NCBI GenBank assembly: GCA_963787895.1
Contig: CAWBEX010000007.1
Coordinates: 62,001-126,000, forward strand
Direction: 5' to 3'
DNA length: 64,000 nucleotides
From: Anderseniella sp963787895
Lineage (GTDB): Bacteria; Pseudomonadota; Alphaproteobacteria; Rhizobiales; Aestuariivirgaceae
Made by a program: the position numbers and the translations under genes. The notes below the pieces were generated by a model that was given only the letters and a program-made list of their open reading frames with translations, was not told the DNA's origin and did no database searches. Shown here one piece after another: positions 1 to 8,765 of the stretch (within the stretch, counting starts at the first letter, position 1; each line of letters opens with the position of its first letter).

Positions 1-880
1 CCAGCACAGCTGCCATGATGATGTAGATCAGCATTGATGCGATCGCAGGACCTGCGGTTTCCGCAGCATTCACCGGTATGAAGGCTTTCAGGATATCATC
101 CAGATACGACCGTCCAAGTGTATCAATCAGGCCGATCAGCAAAGCAGCGATGAAGGCTCCCTTCATCGACCCGATACCCCCCACAATGATAACCACGAAG
201 GCGGTGATGATGATGTCATTTCCCATCCCGATTGAGGCCTCAGTAATCGGTGCGATCAGCATTCCTGCAATGCCTGCCAGCACAGCGCCCAGCGCAAATA
301 CGGCAGTGAATAAAGTCTTGATGTCGATGCCAAGCGCCGACACCATCGTCCGGTTTGAAGCGCCTGCGCGGATCAGCATGCCCAGCCTGGTGTGGCTGAT
401 CAGCAGGTACAGACCTATGGCAATCAGCAGGCCGACGCTGATGATCACTAGCCGGAATGACGGTATCAGGACTCCGGGCATGATCAGCATCGGTTCACGC
501 AATGCTTCGGGCAACGGAATGGCAATGCCTTCCGGTCCCCAGATCAGCTGCACCAGTGTATCGGCAATCAGGATGAAGCCGAAAGTCGCCAGCACATGGT
601 CCAGATGGTCACGGGCGTACAGATGTCGGATGACGCCCACCTCCAGCACCAGCCCCACCAAGGCTGTAAGCGGTATCGCCAGCAGGGCACCCCATATGAA
701 ATTGCCGGTCCAGAACGTCAAAGTGGCGCAGAAGAATGCGCCGATCATGTAAAGTGACCCATGCGCCAGATTGACGAAATCCATGATGCCGAACACCAAA
801 GTCAGCCCGGCTGCCAGCAGGAATAGCAACACGCCCAGCTGCAGTCCGTTCATCAACTGGATGAAAAATAGTGCGTTCAT
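1..880 (-). CDS. Branched-chain amino acid-type ABC transporter permease (LivH family), 3' end outside the window
   Basis: The minus strand is open from an ATG at 880 to the left edge, giving 293 codons without a stop, so the gene is partial. The product is very hydrophobic, starting MNALFFIQLMNGLQLGVLL and containing the early LivH signature GLTLVFGIMDFVNLAHGSL. Near residue 165 it carries the loop RAGASNRTMVSALGID, which in LivH proteins contacts the ATPase. These features place it in the inner-membrane permease family that moves branched-chain amino acids, amides or aromatic acids. It lies 145 bases downstream of its binding-protein gene on the same strand, with a hairpin between them. The substrate cannot be read from the permease; the neighbouring oxygenase genes hint at an aromatic or amine compound. 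Confidence 0.9.
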   Translation of the reverse strand, partial: MNALFFIQLMNGLQLGVLLFLLAAGLTLVFGIMDFVNLAHGSLYMIGAFFCATLTFWTGNFIWGALLAIPLTALVGLVLEVGVIRHLYARDHLDHVLATFGFILIADTLVQLIWGPEGIAIPLPEALREPMLIMPGVLIPSFRLVIISVGLLIAIGLYLLISHTRLGMLIRAGASNRTMVSALGIDIKTLFTAVFALGAVLAGIAGMLIAPITEASIGMGNDIIITAFVVIIVGGIGSMKGAFIAALLIGLIDTLGRSYLDDILKAFIPVNAAETAGPAIASMLIYIIMAAVL

Positions 881-976
881 GTCCCCTTGCCACCCAAGTG
901 CCGGTTTTGCCAGCGTTTTCTTTAGCGGTATACGCTGTCTGTCCCTCGCTTTTACAGCATATCCCGATCCGGAAAC

Positions 977-999
977 GGGGAGAACGTTCAGTTCTCCCC
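977..999 (-). terminator. Hairpin between binding-protein and permease genes
   Basis: A perfect 9-bp inverted repeat (GGGGAGAAC, 5-base loop, GTTCTCCCC) lies just after the stop of the binding-protein gene and before the permease gene. There is no strong T-run after it on the minus strand, so it is more likely an attenuating or mRNA-stabilising hairpin than a full terminator. Such hairpins commonly let ABC binding proteins be made in excess over their permeases. Confidence 0.55.
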
Positions 1000-1025
1000 A
1001 GTCTCTTAGTGTCTTGCCTGTCTGG

Positions 1026-2207
1026 CTATTGCGCCATGGGGCATTCGCTCACATATGGGTCGACGTGGTTCTCAAACACCGTCTTGATCACTTTGGTCGT
1101 CCAGTTGCCATCGGCATCAGTCACCACTTCGCGCAGGTAAAAGTTCTGTACAGGCATGTGATTCTTGCCAACGGTGTATTTGCCCCGCACTGATGCGTAG
1201 TCCGCCTTCACGAAGGCTGCACGCAGATCGTCGGTCTTGCTAATGTCACCGCCAACAGCCGTTACTGCAGAGTTGATCAGGTTTATGGTGTCGTAGGCCT
1301 GTGCCGCATAGAATGACGGATACCGCTTGTATTTTTCCCGGAAGCTGGAAACGAAAGTCTTGTTGGCTTCATTGTCCAGGGTCGGGTCCCATTCCTGCGT
1401 CATCTTCGAACCGAGTACGCCTTCCAGCTTGCCAGCCTGCAACTTTGGCAGCGAGATCGCGTCCACCGTGAACACCGAGTAAAGGTCCATCGTACCTTTC
1501 AGACCTGCCTGCTGGTATTGCTTGATGAAAGCCCCGCCCGCTTTGCCAGGGTAGAACACGAAAATGGCTTCGGCGCCTGACGATTTGGCCTTGGCCAGCT
1601 CAGCCGAGAAGTCGAGTTGATCAGGCCACTTGGTCAGATCCTGTCCCTTGATCTCGCCCTTGAAGGTGCGCTGCACACCGGCAAGCATGTCCTTGCCCGC
1701 AGCATAGTTGGGGCCCATCAGGTAAAGCGATTTAACGCCCTGCTGGTTCAGCACTTCGCCCATCGCCATCGGAGTCTGATCGTTCTGCCATGACGTGGAG
1801 AAGAAATTCTCGTTGCATTGTTTGCCGGCAATCTGCGAAGGCCCGGCATTGGACGAAATCAGAAATCTTCCATTGTCGAAAACAGTCTTCATCGAGGCCA
1901 GCAGCACATTGGACCAGATATAGCCGGCAACAATCGGCACGTTGTCCTGCTGCACCAGCTTGTCGGTTTTCTGCTTGCCGATGTCTGGCTTGAACCCATC
2001 GTCCTCGAAGATGATCTCAACCGACTTGCCGCCCATCATGCCGCCGAGCTGCTCCATGGCCAGGTCCACGGCATCCTTCATGTCGTTGCCTATGACCGCT
2101 GCAGGCGTTGTCAGCGTCGTTACGTATCCGATCTTGATATCAGCTGCCAGCGTGGTTGTCGCCATGAGCACCATGGCGAGTGCAGCAAGTCCTGTCCTCT
2201 TGAGCAT
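1026..2207 (-). CDS. ABC transporter substrate-binding protein (LivK/type I periplasmic binding protein)
   Basis: A 393-residue protein with a clear signal peptide (MLKRTGLAALAMVLMATTTLAA, cleavage near residue 22), then DIKIGYVTTLTTPAAVIGND, typical of the start of the mature Leu/Ile/Val-binding fold. Length and layout fit the family that captures amino acids, amides or aromatic acids in the periplasm. The start at 2207 is chosen because GGGAGGAAT lies directly upstream; the frame stays open to 2306 but those codons lack a ribosome site and would bury the signal peptide. It is transcribed divergently from the Rieske oxygenase at 2404 and precedes the LivH-type permease. The ligand is not known; a shared role with the adjacent oxygenase cluster is inference. 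Confidence 0.9.
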   Translation of the reverse strand: MLKRTGLAALAMVLMATTTLAADIKIGYVTTLTTPAAVIGNDMKDAVDLAMEQLGGMMGGKSVEIIFEDDGFKPDIGKQKTDKLVQQDNVPIVAGYIWSNVLLASMKTVFDNGRFLISSNAGPSQIAGKQCNENFFSTSWQNDQTPMAMGEVLNQQGVKSLYLMGPNYAAGKDMLAGVQRTFKGEIKGQDLTKWPDQLDFSAELAKAKSSGAEAIFVFYPGKAGGAFIKQYQQAGLKGTMDLYSVFTVDAISLPKLQAGKLEGVLGSKMTQEWDPTLDNEANKTFVSSFREKYKRYPSFYAAQAYDTINLINSAVTAVGGDISKTDDLRAAFVKADYASVRGKYTVGKNHMPVQNFYLREVVTDADGNWTTKVIKTVFENHVDPYVSECPMAQ

Positions 2208-2324
2208 TGTTATTCCTCCCTGGTTGGTTCTGTTTGTGCCGTCCCGGTTGCTCCAGACGTGCAATTGCAATGAACGATAGAGGCAATGATCGCAGACTTC
2301 CAGCACTTGCAGACTGAAATATCA

Positions 2325-2338
2325 TTCACATCAGTGAA
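2325..2338. promoter_or_regulatory. Short palindrome in the divergent promoter region (possible operator)
   Basis: In the 196-base gap between the divergent transporter and oxygenase genes, TTCAC-atca-GTGAA forms a perfect 5-bp dyad with an A/T-rich surround. Its position would suit a regulator controlling both directions, but no regulator gene is present in this part of the window, so this is only a candidate. Confidence 0.25.
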
Positions 2339-2403
2339 ATCCTTGCCTGCCGGAGCTGTCGCGCCTAACCTGCCGGACAGCTGAAACCAGGCACACGGAA
2401 CCT

Positions 2404-3714
2404 ATGCTCTCCAAGGACATCAACGACCTCATCACCCGCACCGGCAAAGACACCGCCTGCGGCAATCTCATGCGACAGTACTGGCAGCCGGCAGCCTTGA
2501 GCGATGAACTGTCCGCCCCGCGTCCGGTTGTGCCTGTGCGTTTGCTGGGTGAAGACCTCGTGCTGTTTCGCGATAACGAGGGCAAGCTTGGCCTGATCGG
2601 CAGGCATTGCCCGCATCGCGGTGCAGACCTTTGCCACGGCAGGCGCGAAGACAATGGCTTGCGATGCCCGTTTCACGGCTGGCACTTTGACCGCTCTGGC
2701 CAGTGCGTTGAGCAGCCGGGCGAGCCGCTTGGCAGCACCATGCACGAGCAGATAAAGACGGTGTCATATCCGGTGCTGGAGAGAAACGGTGTCGTGTTTA
2801 CCTTTATGGGTGAGGGCGAGCCACCGGCCTTCCCCGATTTTGATTGTTTCACTGCACCTGAAAGCCATGTGTTTGCGTTCAAGGGGCTGTGGGAGTGCAA
2901 CTGGCTGCAGGCGATGGAGGTTGGCATCGATCCAGTCCATGCATCTTTCCTGCACCGCTTCCTTCAGGACGAGGATCCGGCCGAAGGCTATGGCAAGCAG
3001 TTCCGGGACCGTGCAGCCAATACGGACATCCCGATGACACAGCTTCTGCGAGAGTATCCGCGCCCTGAAATCAGTGTCGAAGAGACGGACTATGGCTTGC
3101 GGCTGATAGCACTGCGCCATCTGGATGATGGTCGCACGCACGTGCGCGTCACCAACCAGATCTTTCCAGAAGCCATCTGCATACCAATGTCGAACGAGAT
3201 GACCATCACCCAGTGGCACGTGCCCATAGATGATACCCATTGCTACTGGTATTCCATGTTCACTTCGTTTGGTGAGCCGGTGAACAAGCCGGTGATGCGC
3301 GAGCAGCGCCTTAAGGAGCACCGCCTGCCGGATTACGCCCCTCTTAAGAACAAGCGCAACAACTATGGCTACAATCCGGCGGAACAGACGGATGAGACCT
3401 ATACCGGGATGGGACTGGACATCAACGTCCACGATCAGTGGGCTGTGGAAAGTCCCGGGCCTATTTTTGACCGCACCAAGGAGCATCTTGCCACCTCTGA
3501 CAAAGCCATTGTTGCCTACCGCCGCATGCTGAGAAAGGCATTGGCCGAAGTGAACGATGGTTCGCAACTGCCCGGCCTGCCCAACGGTAAGCGGCTTGAT
3601 CTGTCAGGCCCTGTTGCGGTTGATGCCATTGCTCCTGATGGAGACTGGCAAGGTGTCTGGCGCAAGCGCGATCGTGAACGCCGTGCCGCGTGCCCATGGA
3701 GCGCTGCACAATGA
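2404..3714 (+). CDS. Rieske [2Fe-2S] non-heme iron oxygenase, alpha-subunit type
   Basis: A 436-residue oxygenase component of the phthalate dioxygenase/vanillate demethylase kind. The Rieske cluster ligands are C69-P-H71 and C88-P-F-H91 (motifs CPHRGADLCHG and CPFHGWH). The mononuclear iron site is visible in GIDPVHASFLH, with D176, H179 and H184. These enzymes use O2 and electrons from a separate reductase to hydroxylate, demethylate or dihydroxylate aromatic or amine substrates. No ferredoxin or reductase gene lies in the window, so electrons must come from elsewhere. The stop overlaps the ATG of the next gene as ATGA, implying co-translation with the glutamine-synthetase-like gene. The exact substrate is unknown. 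Confidence 0.92.
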   Translation: MLSKDINDLITRTGKDTACGNLMRQYWQPAALSDELSAPRPVVPVRLLGEDLVLFRDNEGKLGLIGRHCPHRGADLCHGRREDNGLRCPFHGWHFDRSGQCVEQPGEPLGSTMHEQIKTVSYPVLERNGVVFTFMGEGEPPAFPDFDCFTAPESHVFAFKGLWECNWLQAMEVGIDPVHASFLHRFLQDEDPAEGYGKQFRDRAANTDIPMTQLLREYPRPEISVEETDYGLRLIALRHLDDGRTHVRVTNQIFPEAICIPMSNEMTITQWHVPIDDTHCYWYSMFTSFGEPVNKPVMREQRLKEHRLPDYAPLKNKRNNYGYNPAEQTDETYTGMGLDINVHDQWAVESPGPIFDRTKEHLATSDKAIVAYRRMLRKALAEVNDGSQLPGLPNGKRLDLSGPVAVDAIAPDGDWQGVWRKRDRERRAACPWSAAQ

Positions 3715-5166
3715 CCGGCGTGGGGCGCGACGGCCTTGCTGCAATGGCGGGAGTTGACGACGCACAACGGCGCGATGCCTGCCAGAATGTGTTGGATGCA
3801 ATTGAACGCCATAGCCTGGAAACCATTCGCCTTGCCTTTGCTGACCAGCACGGCGTGTTGCGCGGCAAGACGCTGATAGCAGCACAGGCCCGCGATCTGC
3901 TCGCCAATGGCTGCTCAATGACCTCGACATTGCTGGCCAAGGACACCTCACACCGCACCGTATTTCCTGTCTGGCAGTCTGGCGCAGGTCTCGACATGCC
4001 CGAAATGGAAGGGGCCGGTGATTTCGTGATGTTGCCCGACCCAGCCACCTTTTGCATCCTGCCGTGGCTGGACAGTTGCGGCTGGTTGTTATGCGATCTC
4101 TATTTTCCAACTGGCGCCCCGGTTCCTTTCTCGGTGCGCGGCAAACTTCAGGACGCGGAAGCGGAGCTGGCAAGGCGCAATATCGAAACCCGCATTGGTC
4201 TGGAGGCGGAGTTTCACATTCTCAAGGTCGACAACTGGAACAAGCGTCCCGAAGACGCCGCCTGGCCCGGCGCAGTGCCGGAAGTTTCGCTGATGACGCA
4301 TGGTTATCAATACCTCACCGAAACTCGCGCCGACGAGATGGAACCAGTCACTGAAATTCTGCGCAAGGGCTGTCTCGCGCTGGGTTTGCCGCTGCGTTCC
4401 ATCGAGTGTGAATTCGGCCCGTCTCAAGTCGAATTCACATTTGCGCCTATGGCCGCCGTCGAGGCAGCCGACGCGATGGTTCTGTTCCGCTCCATGACAA
4501 AGCAGGTATGCCGGCGCCAGGGTCTGCACGCGACTTTCATGTGCCTGCCTCAGGTGCCAAACCTGTTTGCTTCCGGTTGGCATGTGCACCAGTCGCTGAT
4601 CGATGTAAAGTCGCGAACCAACCTGTTCATGCCCGACAAAAAGGGCCCGCTCTTGTCTGAACTCGCCCTGCACTTTACCGGCGGCTTGCTGGCACATGCT
4701 GTTGAGGCATCTGTTTTCGCCGCGCCCACCATCAATGGCTACAAGCGCTACAAATCGTTCCAGCTTGCCCCCGACCGGGCCATCTGGGGCCGGGACAACA
4801 AAGGCGCCATGATCCGTGCCATTGGTGGACACGGCGATCCGGCAACCCGCATCGAGAACCGGGCAGCCGAGTTCCGCCGCCAATCCCTATACGCATCTGG
4901 CCGCACAGATCTGGGCCGGCCTGGACGGCATTGACCGCAAGCTCGATCCCGGCCCGCCTGCCGATACGCCTTACGAGACGTCTGCACCAATGCTGCCCAC
5001 CAACCTTATGGACGCGGTTAGCGCACTTGAGGGTTCACGGTTGTTTCGCGAAAAGATGGGCGATGCGTTCATTGATTATCTCGTCCGCATCAAACGTGCC
5101 GAGATTTCCCGCTTCCTCTCAGAGGTCACCGACTGGGAACATCGTGAATATTTTGACGTTTTCTAA
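3711..5166 (+). pseudogene. Glutamine-synthetase-family ligase, interrupted by a single-base frameshift near 4872
   Basis: The frame from ATG 3711 (overlapping the oxygenase stop as ATGA) shows glutamine-synthetase catalytic motifs in order: GLEAEFHIL, SIECEFGPSQVEF, SGWHVHQSL, NGYKRYKSF, WGRDNKG and RIENRAAE. It then runs into unrelated residues and stops at 4934. The expected C-terminus (SAANPYTHLAAQIWAGLDG up to DWEHREYFDVF) continues in the next frame and ends at 5166. Skipping one T at about 4872-4873 restores an approximately 485-residue protein. The family makes gamma-glutamyl amides from glutamate, ATP and an amine; PuuA and AtdA1 (aniline pathway) are known relatives. Pairing with a Rieske oxygenase recalls aniline-type pathways. 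Whether the break is real or a base-call error cannot be told here. Confidence 0.85.
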
Positions 5167-6326
5167 GCGCCTTTCTCGACAACATCCATCGCACGCGCGA
5201 ATGCTGTATTGGCAGCGGGAACACCGGCATAGATTGCCGTCTGCATCAACACCTCCCGGATGGTTTCACTGGATACCCCGGCGCGAACCGCTGCTGCCAG
5301 ATGCAAATCGAACTCCTCCCACCGTGACAGCGACGCGCAAATCGCCAGTACGAGCATCCGCCTAGTAGTCTCATCCAGCCCCGGCCTGGTCCAGATTTCA
5401 CCCCATGCATAGCGCGTGATAAGGTCCTGGAAATCGCTGTTGAAGTCAGTTCGCTTCCGAATCGATGCATCGACATAATCATCGCCGAGTGCAGCTCTTC
5501 TGCGGTTCATTCCGGACAAGAATCTATTGTCGTTTGGCAGTACGGAGCTTCCTGTCAGGCTTGTCAGCGCTCGCGTGAAATCTTCAGGCCGTTCAAAGTT
5601 GGAAATGTGTGCGCTATCCAGCACCACGTGCATGGCACCATTGATCTGAGCCGCAATCATTTCACCCCGTTGCGGTGGAGTTGACTGATCATGGCGCCCG
5701 GAGATGACAAGGGTTGGCGTAGCTATCTGTTTCAATTGCCCCAGCATGTCGGCTTGCTTCAACATCATTGAGCAGCCGAGATAACCTTGCTGGCTGGTCT
5801 GTTCCAGGACGTTGCGGAAATCGCTCACCGTTCCGGGCGTAGATTTGTGAAAGCTCTCCGTGAAGAACCGGCCAAGCACCATGTCGGAAACTGCACTCAT
5901 GCCGCCATCGCGAATGAGGCTCATGCGCTGGTCCCACATTTCAGGCGGTGGAAAGTGCGCAGAAGTGTTGGCCAGTGTCAGGGTGATAAGCCGTTCTGCT
6001 TCATGTACACCGAGCCATTGTCCTGTCAGCCCGCCCATTGACAGGCCGCAAAAATGAAATGTCTCCAGTCCCAGTTGATCGGCGATTGCGATGACATCAG
6101 CTCCCAGCCGCTCCAGCGGATACATGCCGTCCGGCACGTCCGATGCGCCATGGCCTCGCTGATCATATCGCACCACACGATAATTGTGCTTCAGCGCTTC
6201 GGCCTGCGGCTGCCACATAAGGTGGTCGCAGCCCAGCGAATTGGAGAATATGATAGCTGGTGCACCCACCGGTCCTTCTACCCTGCAAAAGATACGGCAT
6301 CCGTCACTCTGCGTCACGAAAGGCAT
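5163..6326 (-). CDS. Fusion of 3-oxoadipate enol-lactonase-like hydrolase and carboxymuconolactone decarboxylase-like domain (PcaD-PcaC type)
   Basis: The 387-residue protein has two parts. Residues 1-260 are an alpha/beta hydrolase with the nucleophile elbow GLSMGG (Ser96), an RYDQRGHGAS motif and a late DSAHISNFE histidine. Residues 265-387 match carboxymuconolactone decarboxylase, with RYAWGEIWTRPGLD, HLAAAVRAGVSSETIREVL and YAGVPAANTAFA. Such fusions carry out the last two steps before 3-oxoadipate in the protocatechuate branch, acting in the cytoplasm. GGAGAC lies just before the start. Its stop overlaps the convergent stop of the glutamine-synthetase-like gene (bases 5164-5165 shared). 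No other pca genes are in view, so its substrate may differ from the classical lactone. Confidence 0.88.
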   Translation of the reverse strand: MPFVTQSDGCRIFCRVEGPVGAPAIIFSNSLGCDHLMWQPQAEALKHNYRVVRYDQRGHGASDVPDGMYPLERLGADVIAIADQLGLETFHFCGLSMGGLTGQWLGVHEAERLITLTLANTSAHFPPPEMWDQRMSLIRDGGMSAVSDMVLGRFFTESFHKSTPGTVSDFRNVLEQTSQQGYLGCSMMLKQADMLGQLKQIATPTLVISGRHDQSTPPQRGEMIAAQINGAMHVVLDSAHISNFERPEDFTRALTSLTGSSVLPNDNRFLSGMNRRRAALGDDYVDASIRKRTDFNSDFQDLITRYAWGEIWTRPGLDETTRRMLVLAICASLSRWEEFDLHLAAAVRAGVSSETIREVLMQTAIYAGVPAANTAFARAMDVVEKGA

Positions 6327-6518
6327 GGGGGTCTCCTGTCAGGCCATATGCATTTAATTGCAACAGCTTAGGTTATGTAACACCGCTGTTCCAATGGTCC
6401 GTGCAAGTTTTCCTGCAACTCGGTTATTTGCACATGGCTGCGATGCGTTTCTGCGCTGGACCTTCGCCAACTCCGGCTGTACGGCTGGATGCAAGTATTA
6501 CCAGTCCGGACCAGCCTC

Positions 6519-7424
6519 ATGGCTTTGCCTGCCAGCCTTCAGTCGCCTAAGCCGTCGCATGCGGAAAATGTCACGGCAGGCATCCTCATGATGCTGGCAA
6601 CGGTGTTCATGTTTGCCGTAATAGACGGATGTGCAAAGTATCTGGTGGGTCAACTGCCACCCATGCTGGTCGTTGCGGCGCGTTACGGCCTGTCCATGAT
6701 TTATGTGATTGGTCTCATGTGGTGGACTGGCACCTTAAGCTTTCGCTCCAACCACCCCTGGTTGCAGTTTCTGCGCGGTGCCATGTTGCTGTCAACGACG
6801 GTGATGAATTTCATTGCCCTGCAGTATTTGCGCCTCGACCAGACCGCGGCGATATTCTTTTCAAATCCGCTGTGGGTCTGTGCCTTGTCTCCACTGTTGC
6901 TCGGTGAAAGGGTCGGTCCAAGGCGCTGGGCGGCCGTAATTGTCGGGTTTTTTGGCGTGCTGACAATCATTCGCCCGGGTGGAGACAGCTTCCATTGGGC
7001 GATGCTGTTGTCGCTTGCCGTAGCCATTATTGCGGCGCTGTATCAGATTACAACCCGCAAGATCGGTGGCAAGGACCCGGCACTGGTGTCACTGTTGCTG
7101 GCATCTGGTGTAGGCGCAGTTGCTTCTGCTCCTCTGGGAGTGGCGCAATGGCAGACGCCGACTGTCGGACTTCTGGCAATCATGCTGCTGATGGGATTGT
7201 CGGGCGGTCTTGCTCATCACCTACTTATAAAGGCACACACCATTGCGCCTGCACCCACTCTTGCGCCATTCATATACACCCAGATGATATGGATGATCCT
7301 TGTAGGCTATATATTTTTCAATGATGTGCCTGATGGCTGGACGGTTCTCGGCGCAGGCATTGTGGTCGCAAGTGGGTTATATGTCTATTATCGAGAGCAG
7401 GCACTCATTCGGAAGTCCAGGTGA
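6519..7424 (+). CDS. DMT-superfamily transporter (EamA domains)
   Basis: About 300 residues with ten predicted membrane segments in two EamA repeats; the first begins ILMMLATVFMFAVIDGCAKY and the second near LLSLAVAIIAALYQITTRKI. Conserved EamA-type stretches include LRLDQTAAIFFSNPL in the first repeat and APTLAPFIYTQMIWMILVGY in the second. The family exports or imports small metabolites, often amino acids or their derivatives, across the inner membrane. The start is uncertain: the frame is open from ATG 6489, but ATG 6519 gives a more usual N-terminal length; neither has a strong ribosome site. The stop overlaps the aminotransferase start (TGATG), so the two are likely co-translated and may act on related amino compounds. 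Confidence 0.85.
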   Translation: MALPASLQSPKPSHAENVTAGILMMLATVFMFAVIDGCAKYLVGQLPPMLVVAARYGLSMIYVIGLMWWTGTLSFRSNHPWLQFLRGAMLLSTTVMNFIALQYLRLDQTAAIFFSNPLWVCALSPLLLGERVGPRRWAAVIVGFFGVLTIIRPGGDSFHWAMLLSLAVAIIAALYQITTRKIGGKDPALVSLLLASGVGAVASAPLGVAQWQTPTVGLLAIMLLMGLSGGLAHHLLIKAHTIAPAPTLAPFIYTQMIWMILVGYIFFNDVPDGWTVLGAGIVVASGLYVYYREQALIRKSR

Positions 7425-8599
7425 TGACGCAGTTAATCATAAACCCTGCCGTTGCGGCCCTTGAGGAAGAGGGGGCCTTCTTCGTTCTGGACAAGGCGCT
7501 GAGGCTCAAGGCCCAAGGTAAACCCGTAATAAATCTTGGCATTGGCCAGCCCGACTTCTCTCCGCCGCAACATGTTCTAGAAGCAGCCATGAAAGCAGTT
7601 CGCGACGGCCCGCACGGCTACACCTCACCTGTTGGCATGCCGGATTTGCGCGAGGCGGTGGCTGCCAGTGTTTCGGCCCGATACGCATTGCCTGTCGATC
7701 ACGACCAGGTGGTTATAGTGCCGGGTGGCAAGGTCACAATTTTCTTCGCCTGCATGGTTTTTGGAGGATTGGGGGCGGAAATCCTGTATCCCGATCCGGG
7801 TTTTCCCCCATACCGGGAAGCCATAAAGGCGGCTTCCGCAAAACCTGTTGCCTACGCCATTCGCGAAGACAGGAACTTCGGTTTCGATGCCGATGAAGTA
7901 TTGTCGCAAATTACACCGTCCACCCGGTTGATAATCATCAATTCACCGGCAAATCCGACCGGCGGCGTTGTTGATCAAGGTGAACTGGACAAGTTGGCCA
8001 GCGGGCTCGAGGCGCACCCTCAAGTCGCTATCCTCTCTGACGAGATCTACTCGCATCTGGTTTTTGAGGGAGCCGGTTTCCGGTCGTTGTTGCAATACCC
8101 AGCTTTGCAGGACAGGGTCATCCTGCTTGACGGCTGGTCGAAGACCTTTGCAATGACCGGCTGGCGCATGGGCTACGGGATATGGCCGAAGGAGCTTGTA
8201 GAGACCGTGCGCGGCCTCATCACAGTAGACCATTCGTGCGTCAACGTCGCCGCGCAGAGAGCAGCATTTGCCGCAATAACAGGGCCGATGGATGAGGTAG
8301 ATGCAATGCGCAACAAGTTTGCAGCGCGCCGGGACGCAGTTGTCGAGGGGTTGAATGCATTGCCTGGCGTGTCATGCCGTGTGCCGGGTGGCGCGTTCTA
8401 TGCGTTCCCGAATGTTACAGGCACCGGGTTTGGTTCGAAGCAACTGGCGGACAGGCTGCTGACTGAAGCATTTGTGGCCCTGATCCCGGGAGACAGCTTC
8501 GGATCAAACGGCAAGGGTTACTTGCGGCTTTCCTATGCGGCCGGAATGGCTGAAATCAGCGAAGCTTTGGATCGGATGGGGAAATTGCTTTCGCAATGA
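7424..8599 (+). CDS. Class I/II pyridoxal-phosphate aminotransferase
   Basis: A 391-residue fold-type I aminotransferase. Visible motifs are INLGIGQPDF near the N-terminus, the substrate-entry stretch SPANPTGG, the cofactor-binding LSDEIYS, and the Schiff-base lysine K240 in GWSKTFAMTGWRMGY. A late RLSYA segment supplies the arginine that binds the substrate carboxylate. It would move an amino group between an amino acid and a 2-oxo acid in the cytoplasm; the precise substrate (aspartate, aromatic or other) is not evident. The ATG at 7424 overlaps the TGA of the transporter gene (TGATG); a GTG one codon earlier is an alternative. Confidence 0.9.
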   Translation: MTQLIINPAVAALEEEGAFFVLDKALRLKAQGKPVINLGIGQPDFSPPQHVLEAAMKAVRDGPHGYTSPVGMPDLREAVAASVSARYALPVDHDQVVIVPGGKVTIFFACMVFGGLGAEILYPDPGFPPYREAIKAASAKPVAYAIREDRNFGFDADEVLSQITPSTRLIIINSPANPTGGVVDQGELDKLASGLEAHPQVAILSDEIYSHLVFEGAGFRSLLQYPALQDRVILLDGWSKTFAMTGWRMGYGIWPKELVETVRGLITVDHSCVNVAAQRAAFAAITGPMDEVDAMRNKFAARRDAVVEGLNALPGVSCRVPGGAFYAFPNVTGTGFGSKQLADRLLTEAFVALIPGDSFGSNGKGYLRLSYAAGMAEISEALDRMGKLLSQ

Positions 8600-8765
8600 A
8601 CTGGTATGAGGATTTCCATTCTTTTGGAAACAGGATCTGCATGCAGAAGCACAAAGCGCAACGGGCCCTTATTTCGATCACCGGCCATTGTTGGTCACCT
8701 GTCACGCCACTTTATGCAGGTGATCGCAGATGTTTGATTTGTAGTTGAGTGAATCAACTGGGCAT

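Noticed and set aside
2764..3567. Long minus-strand open frame (267 codons) inside the Rieske oxygenase gene
   Set aside because: It has no recognisable domain and is a shadow of the clearly conserved plus-strand oxygenase.
8613..8647. Small hairpin (TTTCCA/TGGAAA) and TCTGCATGCAGA palindrome after the aminotransferase
   Set aside because: Short stem without a T-run; not enough to call a terminator or operator.
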